The notes under the pieces are model-generated. The model worked only from the letters and a program-made list of their open reading frames with translations. It was not told the DNA's origin and made no database searches. Shown one piece after another: positions 19,201 through 31,900 of a DNA stretch of 64,000 nt; position 1 is the stretch's first letter; every line of letters begins with the position of its first letter. The stretch covers positions 11,321,618 to 11,385,617 of the forward strand of contig OX438759.1 of assembly GCA_949316235.1 (NCBI GenBank). The letters run 5' to 3'. The position numbers and the translations under genes are program-made. Source of the stretch: Oegoconia quadripuncta. Its lineage: Eukaryota > Arthropoda > Insecta > Lepidoptera > Autostichidae.

Positions 19201-22200
19201 CTAGGTCTACTATCGTATTCAATGGTATTGTTGAAGTTTAAAATTTCGAATGCTTGTCCAAATTTGAAATTTACCGACACCGTATCAAACTATTTACCTA
19301 GAATACGAGCTCTGCAATAAATACTACGTAGGTACTACTTCTAGTGCGGTCTACATTACTCAAGTGACGCCAAGTGCGATTTCTAATTGGGTTCTCCAGA
19401 ATAAAACTCACGTCCGTCATCAGAGGACTCTTTAATTACGTACGGCACAATGGCTGGGGCATAGACTTCCTAGAAAATTGCAATTACCCGCCATGTTCAA
19501 GATGAGAATCATGATTCGTGACGTTCTCAAAGCTTGTTGATTTTCATACAGCGACTTTGATGTCATCAGCAAACGGGCGATCAATCGGTCAGCAGCGGCG
19601 CGGAGCGCCTATATCCTTTTCTTTGAAAAAATTTGTGCTGATTACTACGAAGTGACTTAACGTGCCTCAGACATCACGTACAAACGTTCATCATCACCTA
19701 ATTAATAGATTTCTTAACTTACTTAAATTAATTCAATTATTATTCCATCACTTTTTGTACAACAGATAATCACAGGTTGTCGGCATTTACAGGATCCTGA
19801 TGGTGGTAGATGAGAAAGATAACTTCATCACTGCGAGAGGATACCCAGATATGCTCACAGTGCACCCCACAGTGAGGAGATCCATCCTCACCCTCGAACA
19901 CAGGGATATGGAACCTGTTCACGTTAATTTGGCTGAGGTAAAATATTTCTTTCGTAAACTGATTTACGTATTTAAGAGGATAGAACTTTTGTGGCATATC
20001 CACCCGCCGCCATTTTGATTTTTCTTCAAAGTTTCCGCGCACGATGAAAGTTATTACATACTATATACTTATATCAACAAAAACAATGACAATAATATGT
20101 TACCCTAAAGTGTCACGTTCACATGACAATCATTAAAAATGCAGTAATTACGAATGTATACGCATTCCATTGCATTAAAATAATAGTTCCCAGGTTGATT
20201 TAATTATTTATTAGAAGGCAACACAACCTAGTAGCACGAAAAAAATGACTTTATTTAATTATTTGCCTACCAATCGTAACGCATCGCAATAAAACGCTAT
20301 TTTTTCCAAATTGGTAACTCGAACCGGCGTGGTAGGCTTATCTTCTATTCCATAACTATATAAAAATAAAACAAAACACATAATGTAGATATTATGTAAC
20401 AATCGCTTAAAAAACCACCAAAGGTATAAAAAATGTTATAGGTGTATGTTTGTACTTAGTAATTCATCTGTAAATGATTGCCATTGTTCTCATGTTTCTA
20501 AAGATATGGGGGATTTTAGTCCCAAATGTCTCGGTAACAAATATCTTGTATACATAAATAAAATATCTTGACACATGGGAACAAATATCTTTCTACTTCA
20601 CATCTTTTTCATTTGAAAACGGCGGCGGCAGCAACGTTTCGCAAAACAAGCCAACCATCGCTGTTGGAGTTAACTGCTATGACAAAATAGGTTTCATTGC
20701 AACGTGATGCCATTTAGTAGGCAAGTAATTAAATTGTTTTTGAAACTCCTAGGTTGTGCCGCCTTCTAATATAAAGTTAAATCATTTGAATGCATTGGAA
20801 TGCGTTTATACACGTAATTACTGTATTTTTAATGATGTCACTCTTCTCATATTATGGCAATCTTTATCTCCAAATATCTCGGAAACGTGACACTTTAGGG
20901 TACCATATTACTTGACATTTTTTGTTCATATAAGTATCCTCTGTCCATTATTATCACTGTGAGCTGAAACTTGGAAAAAAAATCGAAACGTCGGCGGGTG
21001 AATATGGCAGTATCCTTAGAAAAATGTTCGTTCCCCTTTAACCTATCTGTTATTTCAGGCAATCGTGTCCGAAAAACCAAAAACTGCCTATGTATGGGGT
21101 GTTGCAGTGCCTGTTCTAGACTGTGGCAAGGAAGCAGGAGAATGGTTTACAAGGTGATAAATGTGTCGTTCTTCGATCAAGTTATTCACATAGTTTACAT
21201 ACCTGGTGGGATATTATAATAATGTTTATATTTTAAAATGTAGTATATAACAAATAAATATTTCGGATACTGTCTTACACCAATCATCTAGTCCCAAACT
21301 AAGCAAAGCTTGTGCTATGGATACTACTGGATTTATATGACCATCCATGACTCGGGAATAAATGTTCGTATTCACTACACAAACATCTAAGTATCAGTAA
21401 TTGTTATAGATTCTGTGACAAAAAAGGACCTCGTAAACCGTATCATTAATTCAAATTGAGTGTAAGAATTTTGTAAATCATTCTGTAATTGAACTATGAT
21501 TTTTCTAATTTGAACTCCGCGAGCTTATCCCTTGAAAAATTGATTTCAGTCGTATGTTTGTAATTAATTATAATCGTTGCTTCCCCGTAATAACAATTTG
21601 CTGTTTGAGAGGAAGCGGCTGTAGACCTAACGAGGAATTTTTATGTCCCAGGCTACTTAACTACCCCGACAAGTTAAGGCTGGTGTACTACGCGTCTCGA
21701 GAGTGTCGGAAATTGAGGAGCAAAACAAACAGGGTCTACAAGTTTACCAAAAATGATATGGTAACTATGAACAATTCAAACAACTATTTGTATAATTAAA
21801 GTAGGTAGGTACCTGTGTATTCTTAAGTTATTTATTACTGAAAAAACACTAAACAACTCTTCAACTTAGAATATAGAAACGCACCTAGTAACTCGTCGCT
21901 TACTAAATGTAGTACCTATTGCATACATTCAAGTTGGCAGTGCGCACTGCTTACTTGGTGCGCGTCTATTGCAGTCATACATGCAATTTGGCAGTGTGCA
22001 CTGCTTACTAGGTGCATGTCTATTGCAGTCATACATGCAATTTGGCAGTGTGCACTGCTTACTAGGTGCGCGTCTATTGCAGTCGTACATGCAAGTTGGC
22101 AGTGTGTACTGCTTACTAGATGCGCCTCAATTGCAGTCACACATTCAAGTTGGCAGTGCGCTCTGCTTACTAGGTGAGAGTCTATTGCAGTCATACATGC

Positions 22201-25050
22201 AAGTTGGCAGTGTGCACTGCTTACTAGATGCGCGTCTATTGCAGTCATACATGCAAGTTGGCAATGTGCACTGCTTACTAGGTGCGCGTCTATTGGAGTC
22301 ATACATAAAAGTTGGCAATGTGCACTGCTTACTAGGTGCGCGTCTATTGCAGTCATACATGCAAGTTGGCAATGTGCACTGCTTACTAGATGCGCGTCTA
22401 TTGCAGTCATACATGCAAGTTGGCAATGTGCACTGCTTACTAGATGCACGACTATTGCGGTCATATTAGCAAGTACGCAGCGCATGCATTCTGTATAATG
22501 TGCGCTTACATTTTGCGTCCTTACAAGGATATCCGCGGTAGGATATTATTTCCCTTGATCTAAATTACAGTGACAAATGTTTATAATTTGGTTAAAAATG
22601 CATTACCATTTGTAGGGAGCTTTACCCGATGAAGTGCCTTTTAACCTGATCAACCAAGCATCCGTGGATGATCTGAATGCCCGACTGAAGGATTCCAAGT
22701 GCTCTCCGCGTAACTTCCGGCCCAACTTCGTGCTCGTCGGCGCCGCTAAGGCTTACGACGAAGACAACTGGAAGTTCGTCAAGATTGGGGACAACGTGTT
22801 TGAGATAATAAAACCTTGCACCAGGTGAGTATAGTTTGTAAGGTAACCAACATAGAGACGAGACAACCGACATACTTTTAGAGATTAGGTGGGGGACAGT
22901 AATTTTTCGAAAAATTGTTAAAAACTAACATATTTTTGTTATCGTGCTATAGTAGCTTTTTTGTTTATTGTTTCTAGATGTGTACTGACCACCATAGACC
23001 CAGAAACAGGAGTGCGTAACCCGAATGTAGAACCATTGGAGACTTTGAAAAGGTTTGGATTATACAACATATTATTATTTTAATATAGTGGCAAAGGTCG
23101 ACATACAGTGGCAAACCATTTTATACATTTTTATATCACGTGGGGCCACTAGGGTCGGCTTTATCAGTAGTAATTTTTTTTTATCCACATGTACACAAAC
23201 AACTGAGTAGATTGTTGTCAACACAATTCTTTCACCGACCAGTCACAAATATTATAGTTTGAAAGAAAGAACGCCCTCTAGAGAGGGAAAGGAAAAACTG
23301 CCTCGACACATTTTTCAAAAACTTTCCTGATCGGCGGGTCGACCGCCTAACTTGATTGCTATAATTTATGATTCATCTTGTAATTTCGTATCGTCTACGA
23401 AAGCTACTTATAGTTGTTCATTACTCATACTCGGTAAGTAGATCTGAAGATGTCTAAGGAGCGGGTTGAAAGTAATACTTTCAGCCCTAGGGAGATTCGT
23501 TTTCAACGGACAGCTGTCAAATAAAAAAAAACTATTTCTATTTTCAAACTTCTATTGAACCATGTTCCAACTTTCTCAATAGCCACTCAATTAGAGCGCG
23601 ATGTAAATTAAAGACTTTATTTGTGTAAAATTTACTTTCGTATAGCAGAGATTTGTATTAACTCATGTTTTTATGTTAACTTTCCTTATATTTGTAACAC
23701 ACACACAAAACACAGTGTTTACCTCGGGTTAAAGACTTATTTAGTCCCGAGACGGGGTTTGGCGCCCGAGCGTAGTGAGGTACTTTCATCCCTAGGATAA
23801 AAATGTACTATTACTTTTTTACCCGACTACGGATGATTTTAACACCTTAAGATAATAGTGAACGCAATAGGTGAATGACAAATACGGGTTTTTTGAAACA
23901 CATAATCCTTTATAATACGACCTAATAAAAATAAATTTCCGCAACAAATCGTGAATATTTTAAAATATAACTTTCTTATTATTGAATACAGTAATTCCTG
24001 TAACTAAATAAAAATTTATCGAAAAACGTTCATGATTGTATTATGCTAGTCTGTAAAGGTTTATCTGTTGGTCGACACGTATTATTATTAATACACTAGC
24101 AGCTTTAAGCTGATCCGTGTAGTATATCAGTGCACTTGTCTTTGATCATTTTTTTTTAAACATTTGTCCGTCCAGTCTGTTTTTGAAAGAGTTCACTGAG
24201 GGAGTACTGATCACAGATTCTGGTAATTTGTTAAACACTTTCACTATTCGGTTTGATAGGAAGTGTTTAGGATTCTTTGCACTTGGTGAGAGTGATAGCT
24301 TCATAGATTGTCCTCTCAGCCCCTTGTTTTGTTCCACACAAATTGCCACTCAATTCAAACTCAACGTATGATTTCTCGTTATTCAATCTTACATTTACGG
24401 AAGACTAAATATAGGTAATATTGAAACACTCATGGCGCAGTCGCTATTCATTTACGATACGCGAATCTAAGCAACGTCAGATGCGGTCAGTACTAGGATG
24501 TGGGACCACTATATAGTGACTTTTTTAACGCCCGACGAATAATGGCAGGAGTTAAACTTGGAACGTTGGAACAAAGACGATACACACACACAAACGCCGT
24601 CAAACACGCATTTGTGTATAGTCTTTGTTCCAACGTATCTCAGTAAGGCGTGGTCCAATTTGAGTGCAGTTTTATGCATGATATACATACATAACGTCAC
24701 GACCCTCATCCTAAATGGAGATGAGGATGATATAATCATTTGTTTTCTCGGTGGGATTTAATTTTTTAGTTATTATACAAGTGTTTCTGTGCTTCGGAGT
24801 CATTAATAGTTTTTCGGACTAGTTTTGCACGTTTGAAATATATCAATATTTATTATAAGATTGCTTACTGCCGCATAGCAGTCACCATTTCGCAAATATA
24901 ATTGTTTATTTCAACCGCAGCTACCGCCAGATCGAAGATCCAGAGTTGCGCAAGAGTTCCGGCTACTCGCCGCGCATGGGCCTACAGATGGCGCTCCGCT
25001 CCGACCCCGGAGGCAGGGTCACGCTCAATGACCCAATTTATGTCGCATAA
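16281..25050 (+). CDS. mARC-B: mitochondrial amidoxime-reducing component (MOSC domain), 8 exons
   Basis: Coding exons are 16281-16293, 18675-18900, 19793-19937, 21059-21153, 21652-21760, 22616-22824, 22978-23052 and 24921-25050. Phases agree at every junction and give 333 aa. Exon lengths equal those of mARC-A apart from in-frame differences (226/229, 209/206, 75/69). The start MPNQ is joined to a membrane anchor (TAAITAVGVLGGAYCAYQ), then the MOSC N-domain (VGTLKDLYVYPIKSC) and the MOSC core (NQASVDDLNARL, NFRPNFVLVG). Cys267 in PCTRCVLTT matches the Mo ligand of human mARC1, and the end is LNDPIYVA. Role as for mARC-A: a molybdenum enzyme of the mitochondrial outer membrane reducing N-hydroxylated substrates with cytochrome b5. 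Exons are more CG-rich than those of mARC-A. It lies tail-to-tail with POLA2, 888 bp apart. Confidence 0.93.
17162..18113 (+). mobile_element. pogo-like element remnant with terminal inverted repeats
   Basis: Ends are GAGGAAAGTAACCAAATATG and its complement, with TA at 17160-17161 and 18114-18115. Inside, 17637-17830 reads as a decayed pogo/psq-type DNA-binding N-terminus: KRKEWNTDYMAEAIKMVKR, then a stop, then NGLYKNRDLLGFAYTRKRNC. No DDE domain remains, so the element is a non-autonomous deletion derivative in intron 1 of mARC-B. Confidence 0.75.
18358..18510. repeat. MITE family 1, copy 3
   Basis: Begins CAGCCTGCGTAACATGAC and ends CATGTTACTAGTGCTGG, with inverted ends. The core GTGGGATAG and ACATAAACGTTTATCGCG match the other copies. 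It lies in intron 1 of mARC-B, upstream of exon 2. Confidence 0.65.
19977..21019. mobile_element. Non-autonomous element with ~300-bp imperfect inverted repeats
   Basis: The left arm (about 19977-20250) and right arm (about 20745-21019) are inverted copies. Landmarks are CCACCCGCCG at 19999 against CGGCGGGTGAATATG at 20991, ACCCTAAAGTGTCACGTT at 20102 against GTGACACTTTAGGGTACC at 20887, and CATTCCATTGCATT against TGCATTGGAATGCG. There is no transposase. It fills nearly all of mARC-B intron 3 (19938-21058), stopping about 40 bp short of exon 4. Confidence 0.75.
21919..22476. repeat. 54-bp minisatellite, about 10 units
   Basis: The unit contains CATACATGCAAGTTGGCAG, TGTGCACTGCTTACTAG and a GTCTATTGCAGT end, repeating every 54 bp with a few substitutions. 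Because 54 is a multiple of three, open frames run through it on both strands. They are repeat artefacts. The array lies in intron 5 of mARC-B. Confidence 0.92.
23053..24080. other. mARC-B intron 7, first part: no gene
   Basis: AT-rich with short repeat pieces such as TTTTTACCCGACTACGGATG near 23816. No exon or complete element recognised. Confidence 0.5.
24081..24370 (-). pseudogene. 3' end of a non-LTR retrotransposon (fragment)
   Basis: On the - strand the frame 24349-24146 reads FLSNRIVKVFNKLPESV, then STPSVNSFKNRLD. This matches the typical C-terminal tail of LINE reverse-transcriptase polyproteins. It is followed by a short 3' UTR ending in a TTAATAATAATA-like tail at about 24085. Only this terminal piece is present, in intron 7 of mARC-B. 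Confidence 0.7.
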
Positions 25051-25377
25051 TCCAAGTCAAGGCTGCGCCGAACCTCGCAGGCGTCCATATCGCAAACAAT
25101 GCTCCTTTTACAAATACAAATACAGAAAAATCAATGGGAGACACATGGGCGCCTGGTCTGAATACCGTAGTCAATTTGCAATATCTCCCAATAACTTGGC
25201 AGTGTTCTATTAATAAGCATGAAGTATACTTACACAAATGTATATACGTGTTTCCATAAAATCCTGATGTTTTGTCTGATTGGACTATCCTGAAAGTTAG
25301 TCCAAATCTAATTACCTAAAAACTAAATACTCACAATGTTAATAAGTTTGACTAATTGTAAACTATCGACGGTATCT

Positions 25378-25580
25378 GAGGGCGGAGTGTGAGTTTTGTT
25401 TCGACTTAACTTTACTACCGCGTTCACGTTTACGTGACGATTGGTATGGAGAAATGTGCAGCGCCTCTAGCGGATAGTTTGCAAAACGATTTTTTTCATA
25501 GGGACTTTTTTCGTAAACGCGAACGCGATGGTAAAGTTAAAAACGAGACAAAACTCACACTTCGCACACTGAACCTGCCC
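25378..25580. repeat. MITE family 3, copy 1
   Basis: A palindromic element of about 200 bp with left end AGGGCGGAGTGTGAGTTTTG and right end CAAAACTCACACTTCGCAC. The middle has CGCCTCTAGCGGATAGTTTG. A second copy is at 51872-52066. It sits between mARC-B and the last exon of POLA2, on the POLA2 3' side. Confidence 0.75.
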
Positions 25581-25737
25581 TTAGATTACGTAACTTCATC
25601 GGTATCGTTATCGATTACGTTGACCAATGAGAAACCATCAAATTGCCGAGCGAGCGATGAGCCAACCAATCACATGTCACCGATGAAGATGAAAGTAACC
25701 GATGTAGATAACGATGGAATTATGTAATGGAACCCCT
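25578..25737. repeat. MITE family 4, copy 1
   Basis: Left end CCCTTAGATTACGTAAC, right end AATTATGTAATGGAACCCC. Inside is a GATGAAG/CTTCATC inverted structure with CAATGAGAAACC. An inverted second copy is at 43749-43889. It abuts MITE family 3 directly. Confidence 0.7.
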
Positions 25738-25938
25738 GGCCTAGCTATTTAGAAGGGTATCTCGGTGGTCCAATCGGTTATCTGATCAATCGGAAGATCT
25801 ATTTCCTTCCAATGTCAGAGTTCTGTTTATATTGGAAACTTCCCACTACATAGCTCAGATAAAAAACCTTTCAGGGTAGAAGGTAGAATTTTGAAATAAA
25901 AAATAAATATTTCATGAGGTAATACTTTAGTGGGAAAT

Positions 25939-28900
25939 TCAAATGCGTACAATTTGCGCCGCGATGGTCTTGTCTTGGCCGTCGGCGGAGACGAGAAGCC
26001 GCGCGAATGTACCGCCGCCAGTGCCCTTCGTCAGATGTTCAGGGTTTACCACGACGCAACCGTTCACCTCCTATTGAAATATAGACAAATCACCAAACAG
26101 GTTCAAATTTCGAAATAATAACTGTATAATTTCTAAAATTCCTTATTTATTGTTACAAATTAAAAACTGTTGGAAATGCTGGAACTGTTGGAATTACGTA
26201 AAAGTAATATTTTATAAAATAGATTTAGACTTTGATACAGGTCCCATGAAATTCAAATATTAAAAACAACTTCGAGCCGGGGCTCTGGTGTTCCATACTA
26301 TCACTACCTTTTTAGATGCCAAAAAAATTTGTAGAAAAATGCAAACCTGACAATTTTCCTTCAATCTACCTTATTTCCAACATTTACGAATATTTATTTT
26401 TATATAGTTAAGTTGGGGATAACAAATTTGAAGCATTTTTATGGTTTTTTTTAGAAAAACTTATATTATTTTTGTAAAACTGATTTGAAATAATTCCGCT
26501 ATATAAAGATTTCAAAGCAATAATTTGAACGCCACTTTCTATAGGTATAGGGGCTCAATTCTAAGGCTATTTCTTATTTATAATAATGATCTACCCAATT
26601 TTGTAGATGGCAACTATGAGATAAAATATTTGCTAACTATTATACTTCTTTACTAAGTATTCAAAAAGAACGTGATTTAATGGTTCACATAAAAATCCAA
26701 ATTGAATTTAGTTTAAAAAAATCTAATCTTTTAACAGATTCCGTTAATGATTTCATGACTATAAAGTGCAAAGTAATAGGTACCTTGATAAAATATCTGA
26801 AGTTAGAGGGCAACACCAGCACGTGCGGTGTGCAGGGGAGCTGTGCGTGCGCAGTCCATAGCGCTGAGTCCACCGGATGGCCCGGCGGGGGTGGCCACAG
26901 TGGATAGTAAGACTGCTGAGCGAGGACGTGGCTTGCGAGCCTAGCTAGCTTGTCGCCGCCCGTGCCGCTGAAAACAAATTATAGATTGTGTCCAACCCGA
27001 CCTTCGGCTTCGGAGGAATGAAGACGGATCGGCTAAAGTCGAAAGTGATTTACATTAACAGCCCTGCGTCCATTGCTAAGGCATAACCTCCTCTCACTAG
27101 GAGAGCTTATTACAGAAGAAATCTTCATTATTATTGTTTATTACATTGATATCGTATTTTTCGAAGGAAAACAAACAAATATAAGCGAGTACAAGTTGCG
27201 CCATGGACACAGGTATGGGGATGTCCAAAATTGTCGATACGTATCGTGAAGCTTTATTTGACCTTATTTCCCAGTGCTCAATGTATAAGTGGTTATTCCG
27301 GGAAAAACTATTATCACAATCTTCACTTCGACTTAAAAATCATTACCGCTCTCAGTGGCGAGGTAGTTAGTGCAATTGGGGAATAAACCACCGTGGACAG
27401 GTATGTTGATACGCACGCAGACTTATCACAAGACTTTGTATTGATTCATTCAAACAAACCAATTCAAATGAGAATTTATATGCATCATTAGGTGAAATAA
27501 TCTAAATATTTCAGTAACACAGTTGATTACAGCGATATATAATTCTCCATAGTAATGGAAAAATGAAATTTTGAACTTCATTTCATTTAATTTGTACTTG
27601 TTTTTTTTTATGCACAACGGGTTGGTACTTGACCTCAATTCACACCTGATGTTAAGTGAAGATGAGGTCGAAGGTGGAAGCGTACTGACCCGGAAACCCC
27701 AACACATTTGGGGGACTGGCTATCTATCTCTGACAACCGGAACACAACAATGCTATTAGCATTGCTGCTTGGCGGCAGATTTAGATAAGATGGTGGGAGC
27801 TAGCCAGGCGGACATTTAAAATGCCCTACCACCAACCAAACCGAGTACTTAAACATGTACCCTGCTGGCGATCGAACCCGCAACCTCCGAATCGTAAACC
27901 CAATGTTGGCGGTGTTTGTAAAACTTACAGCTAATGAATGGTGAATGTTCCCATATGAAGTTCGTGAAACCCTCTTTGAATGACACAGTACTTACAGTGA
28001 TATCTCTTCCTGGCTGAGGTGCATGAGTACGTCAGTGCTGGTAACACCTATAACGACGCCACTAACGCTGAGCGTGCAAGGGTCCGGTAGGAATTGTATA
28101 TTAGGATGTCTCCGTCGGCCAGAGTACGCGGGCGTAGGATATATGTTCACGTGGAAAGCATCTTTCGCACTCGATACTATGTAGATTTTTGTGAATGGGC
28201 TGAAATAAATTATTTTGAATAGTGACTATGATACCGCGCTGTTGCATAAATTCACCATGTACGGCGGCCTACAAAGCAAGCGTAGGACTTTAGTTAGTAG
28301 CATCATACTTATTTACGAAAGTGCGTTTGTCTTTCTTAAATGTTATTACAGAGCAATATAACCAGTTTATAAAACTCCACTACTAGACATAATCCTCTGC
28401 AGTGGGGCGCTTTACATCGCTTTCAGTGGGAGGATTAGCTCGCCACCAATTACGTTGCGGGCCATTACTGGTGGTCTATACTCAGCCGCGTCTGACAACG
28501 TTGCCCTATATCTCCGAGGACAAATGTTGCCAAGTGGATTCATCATTATGTGTCTTATACGTCAAAGGTAAAAAATAAAAAACAAATCCATGTGGTATAG
28601 AAAGCCTCTAGTAATAATAATGATAGATATTATCTCACCTTGTACTATTCAGTTCACCTAAACTGTCAACCAATTTGTCAAAGAAAGACTTGTAAGCCTC
28701 TGCCATTGAGTTGTCCTTGACCTTGGAATGTTCACTATCCATAAATGGCCCAGTGACAATTACCACGTGCGGTTTGTGTGTGTTGATGTATGTTACCAAG
28801 TCCTTCAATGGGTCATAGGCCATATTGTCAGAAGTTGTGTACGGGCCAGCCGCAACCACCATTGATATTGTACCTGAAAATGGATTTTCTTTAGGTTCTT

Positions 28901-31900
28901 GTTCCTTTCCCAAATATTAAAATGTCAATTTCGTGTTGCTAGTTAGGTGCATGAAACTCAAAAACCGTGGTAATATGTGGACACTAAGGTAACCCCCGAC
29001 GCATAAAAAGGAGGTGTTACAAGAAGCCAGTCTGTCGGAAGATTAGTCGCGAAAACATCTGAACCTTATATGAGAGGGCGGCAAGCGAGCATGCGGGTCA
29101 CCTGATGGAAAGCAATCACCGCCGCCCATGGACACCCGCAACACCAAAAGGGTCACAGATGCGTTGCCGGCCTTTGGGGAAGGTGTAGGCTCGTTTCTTA
29201 AAGGTTCCAATGTCGTACTCGTTCGGGAATACCGCTGCCGGAAGTCCGTTCCACAGGGTGGTCGTACGTGGTAAGAAGTTTCTTGAGAAACGTACAGTGG
29301 TAGATTTCCACTCATCCAGGTGATGTGGATGGAAATTTGAAAATATTACATACCAGCCAAAGTATTCATAATATCAGCGTTATGTTTTGGGACAGGCATT
29401 GCCGCGTCATAGAACACCTCCTGCGCGACGAACTGGTCCCCCCGGGGATTAGTCCCGCGCATCACCACCACCTGCCCCGGGTACAGCGCGTACTGCTTCA
29501 AACTGTGGCATAGAACAGAACAGCAGATGAATAAAGCAATTACATAGTCACAGTGGTCATGAAAAAGCTAAATTTTATGATGAAAGCAAGGCCGCTTTGC
29601 ACAGTGACAGTTTTTTCCAACTAATATTATAAATGCGGTTTATGTGTGTATATGGCTGTATGTGTGTTTGTTACTTTGCTGAATCGATTTTGACAAAATG
29701 TTCCACACGGAAGAAGTTGCGGGCGGAAAGCTAGTATAATATAAATTAGTCATTATACAAACCTTACTATAGTAGACGCATTACGAACTGAGTCGTCGGG
29801 CCATAAATCATTTTTATCTGTCTATCTCGCTCGCACCTATAGAAATACGTCCATAACAATAGAGCGGCATAGTGATGTGCGTAAGAGTGGTCGAGGTGCA
29901 TATATACAATAATTATAGATCGTGTTGATCGAATGAAACACTGTAGATCGTGTTGTGGCCCTGAAAAGGGCCGTTTTTTGCAATAAATTAATAAATAAAA
30001 AATATCCCTAGGGGATTATTAATTATTCATCCTCATCCGAATCTTCATCATCTGTGTCATCTTCCTGTAGATTTATTATCAGTGGCGGGGCTTCGTCTCT
30101 TAAAATGGCTTTCTGTAAGTCTTTGTCCTGGAGCTCCTCGGCATGCTTCACACATTTGGCCCAATCTTCTTGCGTAACATTATCTATAGCCTTGTGGAGA
30201 AGGATTTCAACATCTGCAATCTTGAATGTATGGTTATTTGCAGCAACTTCTCCTTTGACTTGAGCCCAGATGAGTTCGATGGGGTTATATTGACAATGAT
30301 ATGGTGGCAGTCTTATCACTTCATGACCCCGTTCGTTTGCCAGCTGATCTAAGGCATAAATCTTCTTCGGGTTACTAGCTTTCACTTTTCTTAACAATTC
30401 TTCCTTTATATCTGTATTCAAAAAAGAAATGTTCTTCTTTGTCAACCATTCTTGAATGTCACTTTTTTTTGTAGACGATGTGGGTATCCGTTCCAGTTGC
30501 ATCGAATGGTAGCTGGCGTTATCGATGACTATGACAGAAGCGTCGCAGTACACTTATATCAAAACTGTCTATATCGGTGACAGTCGCAGGTTTCTTATAA
30601 TTTGCTCTCGGTATATTCGGGCTGCCCGATTGGGTGACTTCTGTCTTTATGCGGTCCACGGTCGCTCTACTAACTCCACAAAATAGCGCTGCCATGTCAC
30701 GTGGTTTATTGAAGTTGAGTAAACTTATTTTCTCGGGATCACTTTTCAATTCGTTGAAAGACAGGAACACGTTGTGAATTACAGTCCGAGCTAGAGCGTT
30801 GATATCACCTTTTAATTTATTCAAACCCACGTTAGAAAATAAATTCTCCATTGTGCACAAGAAAGTGTCAAAGGTGACTGTGTACATTTCATTACATTAA
30901 TTACATTTATAGCAAAACAACAACCCTAACGGCGCATCGTAACGACCAATCAGGAGTCAGAGTGCTAATGAGGGTCACAGTGACTCATCGACAGCGCGTA
31001 CGCAGGTAGCTTTATCGATAACGAACTGCATTGCGTTGCACATTCCTATCGTTATTGACGTTTATGGCCCGACGACTCAGTTCGTAATGCGTCAACTATA
31101 AAAGTGCAATTTCGGAGAGTCTGAAGTGTATTGGAGATGCTTGTAATAGCTGTGGTTACTTCTGTTTTGGCGAACAGAATATTTAGATATATTTTTCGCA
31201 TGAAATCAGATATTTTGGGCCCTACTATTACTTTGCCTTCATCATAAAAAGTCGCCATAACCGCTATGACTAAGAGTGGGTCGATACCGGCGGACTCGTT
31301 CCGATGGATTTGATAAGAAGTATTCACAATCCTTACGAAATTAGACCCGAGGTTTTCGGATTAATTTTTTTTATGAGAACTGAAGTAATTGAACTGCATT
31401 TATCCAGTCTTTGTTGGTTATTTGCTAATTCTATAATTTACAGATTGCTTACGAATAGATAGGCAAAATGAAGTAAAGTTGATTTGTAAATAATTTAGGA
31501 TTTTTTAAATGTCATTTTGCACTATATGTAAACAACAAATATTTAGTGCGTTTCGACAAAAATTCAATTCGTTTATTTACAATTAGCTACATTAGCTTTT
31601 TTAATTAGCTACAGTACCTTAGGTAATAATGACGTTAACATTCATGGTTAATATTTATAAAATTACCATACCATACCGAAGGTAGCTGGCATATATTATA
31701 TATCAGCTACCTTAATTGTTAGATGGACTATGTATTGATGTAACAATTTTATTGTTTGTGATCCTAAATAAATAAAATAAAAAAATATTTCTTACTTGTC
31801 CATGTCAACTGGCACAACTTGGCTGAGAGAATGTTCCCAGGTTCCCTGGAGCACGACGCATTTGGAATTCAGTCTAGCATCTGCATCGCATTCTATGCGC

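Larger units (their letters stand above)
29772..31096 (-). mobile_element. Internally deleted DDE transposon (1325 bp)
   Basis: Terminal inverted repeats of about 38 bp (GACGCATTACGAACTGAGTC, then GTCGGGCCATAAA) lie at both ends, with TATA on each side (29768-29771 and 31097-31100; target duplication TA or TATA). Inside are the N-terminal and C-terminal parts of one transposase in different frames, so the central catalytic region has been lost. It lies in the POLA2 intron between exons 7 and 8. Confidence 0.85.

Noticed and set aside
21916..22485. Open frames of 189, 166 and 93 codons
   Set aside because: Created by a 54-bp tandem repeat, which leaves frames open on both strands. The region is an intron of mARC-B.
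22700..22824. Loss of the molybdenum-binding Cys because human SGCDVY reads GAKAY or GAAKAY in the moth paralogues
   Set aside because: Counting back from the human C-terminus puts the Mo-ligand Cys273 in SRCILTT, which is kept as VRCVMTT and TRCVLTT.
25930..26118. 62-codon + strand frame
   Set aside because: It is the antisense of the last POLA2 exon (26070-25939), whose protein matches the family end to end.
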